Below are positions 40,718-48,378 of a stretch of 63,424 nt of DNA, one piece after another (positions within the stretch are counted from its first letter, which is position 1; each line of letters opens with the position of its first letter). The stretch comes from an uncultured Elusimicrobia bacterium (GTDB taxonomy: Bacteria > Elusimicrobiota > Elusimicrobia > Elusimicrobiales > UBA9959). The position numbers and the translations under genes are program-made. The DNA is taken from assembly GCA_903867985.1 (NCBI GenBank), contig CAIPTO010000034.1, positions 1 through 63,424 on the forward strand. The letters run 5' to 3'. The notes below the pieces were generated by a model, which saw nothing but the letters and a program-made list of their open reading frames with translations, was not told the DNA's origin and ran no database searches.

Positions 40718-41560
40718 TTACCGCTCCCCCCACCTCAGTTTCCTGCGCAGAATGTCAAAGTGTGAGAAATCCTGCGGCACCAGCATTTCAAAATTCCTGG
40801 GGTATTTGCGGATGATTATCTTGTCGGCGGCCCGCAGGACTGAATTCTCCTGACCATCCAGGGAAAGAGAAACGCTGTGCCCGGGTCCCTGACTGCCGCC
40901 AACGACTATCGTTATATCAGAGAGAGAGGACAGCACTATAGGGCGGTGGGTCAAAGAATGAGGACAGACCGGCGAAAGCAGAAAGACTTCCAGTTCCGGC
41001 AGTACGATAGGGCCCAGGGCCGCCAGATTATAAGCCGTGGAACCGGTTGGGGTGGAAACTATGAGCCCGTCTCCGAAGTATTCGCTGAGGAACTGATGGC
41101 CGAAGTACGCGCGCAGGGTGAAAGCGCGGGCCTCCGTGCTTCGGATAACGCAATCGTTAAGCGCGGGATAGGGCCCCAATATTCTTTTCCCGCGCCGGAA
41201 AACCTCCACCGACAAAAGCTGGCGTTTTATCCTCTGAAAACCATTACTCAGGAAAACATCAAGACATTTCTCAAAATCAGATTGCTCTATACCGCTCAAA
41301 AATCCGAGGCCGCCGGCGTTGATGCCAAGAACGGGAATGCCGTACTTGATGACGTGACGGGCGGCATATAGCACCGTACCGTCGCCGCCGACCGTAATGC
41401 CGGCGTCGGCCTTCTCGAAGTTGCAGACTCCATCGTTGACACATACCTTGGAGATGCTGACTCCGCGGCTTTTAAAGCGCCGTTCCAGGGATTTCACGAA
41501 AACCAAGGCTTTCTTCCTCTTGGAATTATAAAACAACACCACGCTCTTAATACGTTTCAT
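40718..41560 (-). CDS. nadK: NAD kinase
   Basis: Phosphorylates NAD+ to NADP+. The 280-residue protein carries the GGDGT motif (VGGDGTVLYAAR, near residues 58-69), the NAGGLGFLS motif near 101-109, the TPTGSTAYN segment near 170-178 and the C-terminal Gly/His-rich VCPHSLTHRPIVL (near 200-212). ATG start at 41560. Its end is adjacent to or overlaps the recN start, so both are on one transcript. A heptad-repeat hairpin lies upstream, after comEC. Confidence 0.96.
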   Translation of the reverse strand: MKRIKSVVLFYNSKRKKALVFVKSLERRFKSRGVSISKVCVNDGVCNFEKADAGITVGGDGTVLYAARHVIKYGIPVLGINAGGLGFLSGIEQSDFEKCLDVFLSNGFQRIKRQLLSVEVFRRGKRILGPYPALNDCVIRSTEARAFTLRAYFGHQFLSEYFGDGLIVSTPTGSTAYNLAALGPIVLPELEVFLLSPVCPHSLTHRPIVLSSLSDITIVVGGSQGPGHSVSLSLDGQENSVLRAADKIIIRKYPRNFEMLVPQDFSHFDILRRKLRWGER

Positions 41561-41583
41561 AAGGAATATAATACCAAAAAGGC

Positions 41584-41664
41584 AGTGGCGAGTGGTTAGT
41601 GGCCAGTGGTCAGTGGGGGGTACATACTATCCACTAGCCACTGCTCACTATTCACTAGTCACTA
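41584..41664. repeat. Heptad-repeat hairpin, AGTGRNN words, overlapping comEC stop
   Basis: Left arm AGTGGCG-AGTGGTT-AGTGGCC-AGTGGTC-AGTGG and right arm (read in reverse) AGTGACT-AGTGAAT-AGTGAGC-AGTGGCT-AGTGG, each with exact 7-base period. The comEC stop codon (41662-41664) is part of the outer arm. Loop region GGTACATACTATC. Confidence 0.88.
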
Positions 41665-43614
41665 TAATTCCAGTTCCATAGCCTCTCCGGCCCTGTTTTT
41701 TAAAAAGCGCTCCTCGCCGGCGCCGTGCCTTACCGCCACCCTGGCGCCGTCAGCCAGCACACGGACCTCAAATTTTGGACCTTCCAGATGCCAATCCAGC
41801 CCTTCTTCCGTGCCACGCCCCGTATATCCCGGCGTCTCCCGATCAGGGTCCTGACCGGAGCCCCAGTCGGGCCGTATCTCCAGTTCTCCGATAAGTATCC
41901 GGTCTTGCGGCCATACCCGCTCTATACGCGTTCCTGCTCCGGCAAGCGCGCCCATTATCTCACGCAGTTCTTCCGGCAGCGCGCCATACGGCAGAGCCAC
42001 TTTTTTTATTTTCACCTGCCCCGCCAGTTCCCCTAAACCGCCCCAATCCCGCCGCGCCAGCGTGGATATGAACACGCCTTCCACTGAACGAAAGCCATAA
42101 TGTAAAACGCAATTTGACAATTTGCGCCCGTTGATGCCGGGATTAAAGAGAAAAAGTCCGGCGCTGCCCTGCCTAACAGCCACCGAGCGAGTGTCAGAAT
42201 CCGAGAACACGGACACTAAACTTTTCACCGGCAAAAAACCGGCCGCGAAAATTGTCAGGAGCGGAACTGCGGCAAGCATGTACAATCGTCTTTTCCCGAA
42301 ACCGATTAGAGGAGCGTGCAGAAGAATGAACACAAAAGTAAAAAAAGCCGTCAGAGTGATAGCGGAGGGCGGGCTTACCATGACCGAAGAATACCTGAAG
42401 GCGGCGAACGCTTTCACGAGCCAGATGAACGCCCCCGCGCCGGCACCGGTCAGAGAGGTCACGAAAGCGGCCAGGAATCCGGACCAGGAAGAGAGCAGCG
42501 TCACAAACCCCAGCCCCATAATAATTCCGGAAGCCGGAACCAGCAGAACATTGGACGCTATGGAAATAAGAGAGATCTTATGAAAATAAAGCGCCATTAA
42601 AGGGTAGAGACCCGCCTGAGCGAAAAAGCTCACCATGATCACGCGTGAAACCGAACGCGCCGGCCCTTTCAGCCTTATCAAACCGTCCCAGAGCGTCATC
42701 CCGGCCGTAATGCCGTAAGAAGCGATAAAAGACATCCGGAAACCTGCGTCAAAAAGGGCGGCGGGTTCGATCAGCAGTATAGCCAGGCAGGCGATTATCA
42801 AACCCTGGAAGACTCCGGAATCCCTGTCGAGCAGATAGCCGCCCAGCGCGGCCAGGAACATTATATATCCCCGAACCAGCGGCGCTTCAAGTCCCGCCGC
42901 CAGCACGTAAAAACCGGCGAACAAGAGCGCCAGAAGTCCTGAATATTTTTTTCTTATTTTGAGCTTAGAACACAGGAAATAGACCAGGAAAGTGACAAAA
43001 CCGACATTGGAGCCGGAAGCCACCAGCAGGTGCATGGCGCCGGAATTCTGGAACGCCGTCTTAAGCTCATCGGAAACGCTTTTTTTCTCACCCAAAACTA
43101 TACCGGCCAGAACCGAGGCGCGATCGGCCGTAAAATTTTCATCAAAAATTTTCAGGGCATTCGCGCGGAACGCCGCCGCATGTCGTATAATAAACGGGGC
43201 TTTTTTAAGTACCGCGAGCCGATCCGCTCTGGCCTCGACTGTTATCCCCTGCTCGGCCAGATAACCGCGCCAATCCAGGTTCCCGGGGATAGCGTAATTG
43301 AACGGTTCAGCCAGCCCGGCGGTAAAAGCCACTTTATCGCCGTATGAGGCTCCCCCCATGTCGCGCGCGTACACCATAAAACTAATGTCCGCAGCCTCCC
43401 CCTCAACGGCGGAGGCTTCCAAGGTAAATCGCCAGGAACCGCGGCTGTGAACAGGATATTGCGCGACACGGCCTTCAACACGCACGCCGGAGGCAGACAA
43501 GGGGCCTTGGGCACGCGACGCGCCCGCCGGACTGTAAATACGGAATGCCAGGATACAGGCGACCCAAAACATCAGCAGCAGGAAAAGAGGCCGTTTATAA
43601 TAGGAAAAGCGCAT
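41662..43614 (-). CDS. comEC: ComEC/Rec2-type DNA-uptake channel with degenerate nuclease-like domain
   Basis: Inner-membrane channel for entry of single-stranded DNA in natural transformation. The 650-residue protein has an N-terminal DUF4131/OB-like part (about 30-150), the Competence domain with about 8-10 membrane helices (about 160-470; landmarks HLLVASGSNVGF and GLEAPLVRGYIMF), and a C-terminal region in the place of the beta-lactamase-like domain (about 475-650). That last domain lacks the HxHxDH zinc motif; VEGVFISTLARRDWGGLGEL stands at the equivalent place (landmark STLARRDWGG). So strand degradation may be done by another protein. With PilT/PilC nearby this supports competence. Start ATG with GAGGATT upstream. 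Confidence 0.92.
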   Translation of the reverse strand: MRFSYYKRPLFLLLMFWVACILAFRIYSPAGASRAQGPLSASGVRVEGRVAQYPVHSRGSWRFTLEASAVEGEAADISFMVYARDMGGASYGDKVAFTAGLAEPFNYAIPGNLDWRGYLAEQGITVEARADRLAVLKKAPFIIRHAAAFRANALKIFDENFTADRASVLAGIVLGEKKSVSDELKTAFQNSGAMHLLVASGSNVGFVTFLVYFLCSKLKIRKKYSGLLALLFAGFYVLAAGLEAPLVRGYIMFLAALGGYLLDRDSGVFQGLIIACLAILLIEPAALFDAGFRMSFIASYGITAGMTLWDGLIRLKGPARSVSRVIMVSFFAQAGLYPLMALYFHKISLISIASNVLLVPASGIIMGLGFVTLLSSWSGFLAAFVTSLTGAGAGAFIWLVKAFAAFRYSSVMVSPPSAITLTAFFTFVFILLHAPLIGFGKRRLYMLAAVPLLTIFAAGFLPVKSLVSVFSDSDTRSVAVRQGSAGLFLFNPGINGRKLSNCVLHYGFRSVEGVFISTLARRDWGGLGELAGQVKIKKVALPYGALPEELREIMGALAGAGTRIERVWPQDRILIGELEIRPDWGSGQDPDRETPGYTGRGTEEGLDWHLEGPKFEVRVLADGARVAVRHGAGEERFLKNRAGEAMELEL

Positions 43615-43620
43615 AATCCT

Positions 43621-43694
43621 CAGTGGTCAGTGAACAGTGTTTAGTGGACAGTAACAGATGCGCTGCCCGCTTGACCACTAACCACTAACCACTG
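43621..43694. repeat. Heptad-repeat hairpin, CAGTGRN words
   Basis: CAGTGGT-CAGTGAA-CAGTGTT-TAGTGGA-CAGTAAC on the left and CCACTAA-CCACTAA-CCACTG on the right, 7-base period. Fills the gap between recR and comEC. Confidence 0.85.
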
Positions 43695-43697
43695 TTG

Positions 43698-44291
43698 TTA
43701 TACTTTCGTCCGGCCCTTCATGGCATAGCCAAGGGTCACTTCATCCATGTAATCGATATCCCCACCCAGCGGCACTCCGCAAGCGATGCGCGTTATGCCA
43801 GGCACGTAATCCTTTAATAGCCTAGTGAGATAAATGGCCGTGGTCTCCCCCTCCGTATCAGGATTGGTGGCGATAATTAGTTCGGTCACGGCGCCGGACG
43901 CTTTGCGCACCCGCTCGATCAGTTCATTCAGCCTGAGCCCTTCCTGGTTTACCCCGTCCATCGGAGATATCACCCCGTGCAGAACATGGTAGGAACCGTT
44001 AAAGGTTTTGCTCTTTTCTATTGCCGCCACGTCCTGCGGATGAGATACCACGCAGATTACCGAGCGGTTCCGTGATGGGTCAGCGCAGATCGGGCACAAT
44101 TCTTCTTCGGTGTAATTGGAGCACTCGCGGCAGTAGCCGACCGAACTTTTTACGGTTCTCAGCGCCTCAACCAGCTCCTCTATCTGGACATCCGGCGTCT
44201 TTATCACATAAAGGGCGAAGCGTTCCGCCTGCTTGGGGCCCACTCCGGGAAACCGTCTGAAAAGGGTTGTTATTTTATCTAAGGCTTTCAT
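43698..44291 (-). CDS. recR: Recombination protein RecR
   Basis: Works with RecO/RecF to load RecA at gaps. The 197-residue protein has the N-terminal helix-hairpin-helix (FRRFPGVGPKQAERFALY, landmark LPG-like FPGVGPKQAER), the zinc-binding CRECSNYTEEELCPIC (residues 54-69) and the Toprim domain with VICVVSHPQDV and the IATNPDTEGE motif near 140-150. All expected parts are present at normal length. It follows dnaX by 13 bp, the usual dnaX-recR neighbourhood, although ybaB is missing between them. Confidence 0.97.
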   Translation of the reverse strand: MKALDKITTLFRRFPGVGPKQAERFALYVIKTPDVQIEELVEALRTVKSSVGYCRECSNYTEEELCPICADPSRNRSVICVVSHPQDVAAIEKSKTFNGSYHVLHGVISPMDGVNQEGLRLNELIERVRKASGAVTELIIATNPDTEGETTAIYLTRLLKDYVPGITRIACGVPLGGDIDYMDEVTLGYAMKGRTKV

Positions 44292-44304
44292 ACTGCGGGA
44301 TTTT

Positions 44305-46122
44305 TTATTTGATCTTCTGTATCCTGGTTATGCGGCCGTGAAACACTTTGTTGAGGTGTTTAAGTTCGGGGTCGTTCTCAGCGACGTTCGTGTCGGCCGC
44401 CTCACCCCCCTTCATATTCTCGGTCTGGCCCTGAACAGGGAGCCCGCCCTTTTGTTCCGGCAGGTTTGACTCCAGCGCGGATAAAAAAGCGGTGCCTGGG
44501 ACATCCTCCGCGTCGCCGGCCTCAAGCACTTCCGGAGCTTCAAAAATCTGTTCAGCATCCTCTTCGCGAACCGCTGCGGGCGTCGCGGCCGCGCTGTGAT
44601 CCACCGTCAGCAGTATTTTGCGGCCAGCCACGCGCTCAAGATTCGCCTCAAGTTCCACGCGGGCCTTTTCTATGATGCCAGCTTCAAATTCATTGGAGGA
44701 GGAAAGCTTCCAGGCTCCCTCATCATCAAAGACCACCCTTACGGAAAGCAATGTGTTGTAAAGTAACGGTCTATTTACGGAAATGGCGCCCAGGAGCCTT
44801 TTCCACAGCGCGGAAGAAGAAAGTCCGGCGGGCAGCGTCCGCGCTTCCGGCTGAGAGGATGGTGGAACAATAACGCGCGGGGAGGCCGGAGATGCAGCCG
44901 GCAGTTTGGCCGAAGGCGGCGTCAGTGCTGATTTTTCATTTTTTTTTTGATCGCCGGCAAAACTCTGCGCCGGCCTGGAGGAATCCGGGACCGTGGCGCC
45001 GGAAGCTAACCGGCCCTCAAGGCTCTCGAGCCTTTTGACAAGCGAATCAAGGTCCTGCGGAGTTTCTACCAGCGTGAAAAGCGCTATCTCCGAGGCCAGG
45101 GCCGGAGAATCTGAAAATTTAACTTCGTCAATAATTGCGTTCAGCTTTCTGGACAGCCGGGCCAGCGTCATCGGGGAACAATCTTTATCCAGCGCCGCGG
45201 ACAGCTGCGTTGGGATCTTGGAGAAGCCCTGAAGGTTAAGAAAGGTCTCGGACAGCGTATTTCGTAAATCGCGCAATATGGTTATGGGGTCATAACCTTC
45301 CCGTGAAATTTTTTCAAAGCCCGCGTAAAGCGCAGCCGCGTCTCTTTTGATCAGAGCGAGCGCCACATCTTTTATCAGATCCGGACTCGCGTGTCCCAGA
45401 AGCTCATTTAAGACTTCAAGCTCCACCAGACCTTTGCCGAACGAAGCGGCCCGGTCAAGCAGCGTAAGCGCGTCACGCATGGCACCGCCGGCCGCTCCGG
45501 CGATAACAGCCAGCGCCTCATCGGAAACTTTAAGCTTCTCGCTAGTGACGACCTCACGCAACCTCTCCGCTATAAGGTCCTCGGGAATGGGGCGGAAACG
45601 AAAGCACTGCGAGCGGGAAAGTATCGTTACCGGCACCTTGGTCTGTTCGGTAGTGGCCATGATAAACACGACATGCGCCGGCGGCTCCTCTATTGTTTTC
45701 AGGAGCGCGTTAAATGACTGCTTGGACAGCATGTGCACTTCGTCAAGGATGTAGATCTTATACTTGTCCCGGGACGGAGCAAGGCCGACATTCTCGATGA
45801 TAACGCTGCGCACATTATCGACGTCGGTGTGGCTGGCTGCGTCTATCTCAATGACATCCAGAGATTTACTCTCGGCTATCTCAAGACAGGAGGCGCACTT
45901 ATCGCAGGGCTTACCGTCTTTGGCGTCCCGGCAATTCAGTGTTTTGGCAAGTATGCGGGCGATAGTAGTCTTGCCGCAGCCGCGGGGCCCGTAAAAAACA
46001 TAGGCGTGCGCCAGACGGCCCAACTTTACGGAGTTAGCCAGCGTGGTTTTGATAGTTTCCTGCCCCATAACCATATCAAGGTTTTTGGGCCGGTACTTGG
46101 TGGCAAGATTTTCGTAAGGCAT
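44305..46122 (-). CDS. dnaX: DNA polymerase III subunits gamma/tau
   Basis: Clamp-loader ATPase. The 605-residue protein has Walker A YGPRGCGKTT near residues 44-53, the zinc-binding Cys set CRDAKDGKPCDKCASC (residues 64-79), DEVHMLSKQSFNALLKTIEEPP (landmark EVHMLSKQSFNALLK) and the SRSQCFRF sensor region. The collar domain ends near 360. A long Ser/Ala/Pro linker is followed by a C-terminal domain (about 430-510) and an acidic tail. Whether gamma is also made by frameshifting cannot be judged; I saw no classical A-rich slippery heptamer with stem. It starts the dnaX-recR unit. Confidence 0.95.
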   Translation of the reverse strand: MPYENLATKYRPKNLDMVMGQETIKTTLANSVKLGRLAHAYVFYGPRGCGKTTIARILAKTLNCRDAKDGKPCDKCASCLEIAESKSLDVIEIDAASHTDVDNVRSVIIENVGLAPSRDKYKIYILDEVHMLSKQSFNALLKTIEEPPAHVVFIMATTEQTKVPVTILSRSQCFRFRPIPEDLIAERLREVVTSEKLKVSDEALAVIAGAAGGAMRDALTLLDRAASFGKGLVELEVLNELLGHASPDLIKDVALALIKRDAAALYAGFEKISREGYDPITILRDLRNTLSETFLNLQGFSKIPTQLSAALDKDCSPMTLARLSRKLNAIIDEVKFSDSPALASEIALFTLVETPQDLDSLVKRLESLEGRLASGATVPDSSRPAQSFAGDQKKNEKSALTPPSAKLPAASPASPRVIVPPSSQPEARTLPAGLSSSALWKRLLGAISVNRPLLYNTLLSVRVVFDDEGAWKLSSSNEFEAGIIEKARVELEANLERVAGRKILLTVDHSAAATPAAVREEDAEQIFEAPEVLEAGDAEDVPGTAFLSALESNLPEQKGGLPVQGQTENMKGGEAADTNVAENDPELKHLNKVFHGRITRIQKIK

Positions 46123-46130
46123 ATAATAGA

Positions 46131-46219
46131 GGGAGGACTGGAAGACTGGAAGATTAGAGGACCGGCGGTTATAGGGAATTCCCTTAAACAGCTAGTCCTC
46201 CAATCCTCTGATCCTCTAG
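46131..46219. repeat. Octad-repeat hairpin, AGGAYTRG words, overlapping barrel-gene stop
   Basis: GGAGGACT-GGAAGACT-GGAAGATT-AGAGGACC on the left, TAGTCCTC-CAATCCTC-TGATCCTC-TAGA on the right, about 8-base period. Core AGGGAATTCCCT (46173-46184) is a perfect palindrome. The stop codon of the outer-membrane gene (46216-46218) lies in the right arm. Confidence 0.85.
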
Positions 46220-47070
46220 AATTTTATCCCGGCGCCCATAGTTATAAAACTGTCTTTGGTGGAGCCGTTGTCGAAGATCTGATAACCGACATTCGCCGTC
46301 ACCATGCTGAGATCTATATAAGCGCCCAACAGGTAGGCTGAACTGTCATCTACGCCGCCTTTATATTTGGTGCCGGTGTAGGAAACGAAAGGGGTCAACA
46401 AGGGATACCCGGGCAGATCCAATTTAACATTGACGCTGGATTTCGGGTAGGCCACCAGAACGAAGTTGTGACCGGGCACAAAACCCTGCGTCAGTATCGC
46501 GTCTTCATCCCCGTACTTGTAGCCGGTAAAAGAGGCGGAAAGATTTACCATCAGTATTTTCGCCCCGGCAAACAACGAGCCTTCGGTCTGATCGGTGTCC
46601 TTATCAGTAGTCCCGATCGTCTGCGTATGGATAGTGTGCTTAAGACCCGCGCCGACATCAATGCGGGTTACGCCTGTGCCGCCGCGCGCGCTCCCGCGGG
46701 AACCGGGACCCGCCAGACGGGAATGGCCGCCTTCTCCCGGGGTGAGCGAGAAAGTTACATCGCCGCCCACGAACTTATTGGAATACTTGTTAACCTCGGG
46801 CGTAGTTCCGGCAAAGCCGGCCACGGTATATTTTTCCGCTTCCCAGGCGCCGCGCAAAGCGTAGGTGCGGTAGGTTTTATCCAGCGCATCAGAGGTGTAG
46901 CTGGCCAGCGAAGGCTCGATGGCAAGGTTGCCGGAACCTATTACCAGATTCAGCTTAGTGCCGCTGTAACCGTGCGGGCCGGTGGTTCCGGTTACCCCGC
47001 CGTCAAAATAAGCCGCCGCGTTAATCGAAAAACAGGCCAATGCGACCGCGCTGATAAGTAATTTTTTCAT
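46216..47070 (-). CDS. Predicted outer-membrane beta-barrel protein
   Basis: A 284-residue exported protein. Start at 47070 is fixed by GGAGAG eight bases upstream and gives a signal peptide (MKKLLISAVALACFSINAAA). The body alternates short amphipathic strands with polar turns (YTVAGFAGTTPEV, FVPGHNFVLVAYP, TPFVSYTGTKYKGG, AYIDLSMVTANVGYQIF), and the last residue is Phe (GAGIKF), as expected for a BAM-inserted barrel with about 10-12 strands. Short repeats are absent. Function unknown: perhaps a porin-like or structural barrel. It follows the DHS-like gene on the same strand by 35 bp, so they may be one transcript. Confidence 0.85.
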   Translation of the reverse strand: MKKLLISAVALACFSINAAAYFDGGVTGTTGPHGYSGTKLNLVIGSGNLAIEPSLASYTSDALDKTYRTYALRGAWEAEKYTVAGFAGTTPEVNKYSNKFVGGDVTFSLTPGEGGHSRLAGPGSRGSARGGTGVTRIDVGAGLKHTIHTQTIGTTDKDTDQTEGSLFAGAKILMVNLSASFTGYKYGDEDAILTQGFVPGHNFVLVAYPKSSVNVKLDLPGYPLLTPFVSYTGTKYKGGVDDSSAYLLGAYIDLSMVTANVGYQIFDNGSTKDSFITMGAGIKF

Positions 47071-47105
47071 TATTGTCTCTCCTTTATAAATGCACGCCGG
47101 CAATT

Positions 47106-48155
47106 CTACGCCGCTTTTACAAGTTCCTTGTTCAGGAAATCCGAGTAGCATTTCGCTTTGCGGCTCTTCCAGGCGCCCTTATGGTAGCCGTAGCCGGCGA
47201 TAAGCGGCATAGCCAGGGTGGCTTCGGAGAAAACCATCTGTTCGTGGGTGGTTTCAACCTTGCCCCAGGAGCTGGCCTCTTTCAGCGTTGAGCTGGATAA
47301 GGCGCCGTCGCGCACATCAGCCACGGTCACCTGGACCGCGTATTTATGCATGGGGCATTCTTCGCCAAGGATATCCGCGGCAACCACGGTATCCTGGGTG
47401 AAATTTTTGGGTACGCCGCCGCCTATCATGAAGATGCCTGTGTCCTTGGCCTCCATCTTCACCTTGGTCAGTTCCAGAAAATCCTTAACGGAGTCCATGG
47501 ACATGTGCTTTTCGGGGTTGTTCCACTGGTGTTCCATCATGCCAAAACCGGCGGAGCAATCGGAGAAGGCAGGCACGAAGATGGGCACGCGTTTCTCATA
47601 AGCCGCCAGCACCACGGAATCCTTATTCTTGCCGTGCTTCGCCAGATACTTGCCCATTTCTTCTATGAATTCTCTGGAGGAGTAGGGTCGGGGATCGAGA
47701 GAATCGGCTATCTTCCTGGTCGTATCGTCGCAGATGCGCAGCTCGTCCTCGTCAATAAAGGTGTCGTAAATACGGTCTATGTGCAGGTCCCGCAGATTAT
47801 TGTCGTCTATCCCGTAGGGCGTGCCCTTGTAGTGCTTAAAGCCGAGCCCCTCAAAGAAATCTTGATCAACTATTATGGCGCCGGTGGAAACGATAGCGTC
47901 CACCATGTTGTTACGTATCATATCCACAACCACTTTCTTAAGACCTGCCGAGAAAAGAGAGCCGGCCATAGTGAGGATGACGGAACAGTTCTTATCGGAG
48001 AGCATCATATTGTAGATCCTGGCGGCGCGGGCCAGATCTCTGGCCGAAAAAGCCATATCATCCATCGCGTCAACCATGGGGACCACATTATGTTTGGTGA
48101 TCTCAAAATGCTTCACCGTGTCTTTAAGGTAATCGGATTTTTTTAATTTCGGCAT
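47106..48155 (-). CDS. Deoxyhypusine-synthase-like protein (bacterial DHS family)
   Basis: A 349-residue protein of the deoxyhypusine synthase family, an NAD-dependent spermidine-cleaving group. Start set at 48155 (MPKLKKSDYLKDTVK), with GGAG upstream. The catalytic Lys region EASSWGKVE (near residues 303-311) matches EAxSWGK of the family; NAD-binding parts such as SVILTMAGSLFSAGLKK (landmark TMAGSLFSAGLKK), STGAIIVDQDF and IMIGGGVPKN-like FMIGGGVPKNF are present. Bacteria lack eIF5A, so bacterial members are thought to make homospermidine or related polyamines; the true substrate here is unknown. A terminator of the five-gene cluster stands between it and that cluster. Confidence 0.92.
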   Translation of the reverse strand: MPKLKKSDYLKDTVKHFEITKHNVVPMVDAMDDMAFSARDLARAARIYNMMLSDKNCSVILTMAGSLFSAGLKKVVVDMIRNNMVDAIVSTGAIIVDQDFFEGLGFKHYKGTPYGIDDNNLRDLHIDRIYDTFIDEDELRICDDTTRKIADSLDPRPYSSREFIEEMGKYLAKHGKNKDSVVLAAYEKRVPIFVPAFSDCSAGFGMMEHQWNNPEKHMSMDSVKDFLELTKVKMEAKDTGIFMIGGGVPKNFTQDTVVAADILGEECPMHKYAVQVTVADVRDGALSSSTLKEASSWGKVETTHEQMVFSEATLAMPLIAGYGYHKGAWKSRKAKCYSDFLNKELVKAA

Positions 48156-48307
48156 TTTCTCTCCTGAATTATTATTGTTCGGCATTGACCGGGAATTGCG
48201 CTTCGCTTCACGCATTCCAATGGCCACTTGCCGGCCCGGCTTGCTGTCATACGGCTACAAAACTCGCTTTATATTAATTATACGATTTTACGACTTGCGA
48301 ATAAACA

Positions 48308-48343
48308 GCAAAAAAAAACAGCCGCTGAAAATTCAGCGGCTGT
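48308..48343 (-). terminator. Strong intrinsic terminator of the five-gene envelope cluster
   Basis: ACAGCCGCTGAA-AA-TTCAGCGGCTGT (48318-48343) is a perfect 12-bp stem; on the minus strand it is followed by a run of U (48308-48317). It ends transcription after the 838-residue gene. Confidence 0.92.
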
Positions 48344-48378
48344 CAGGATTTAGCAACCGGTCGCGACCGGATGAACAA

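Noticed and set aside
44305-46122. Programmed frameshift in dnaX for gamma production
   Set aside because: No A-rich slippery heptamer followed by a stem was seen at the expected place.
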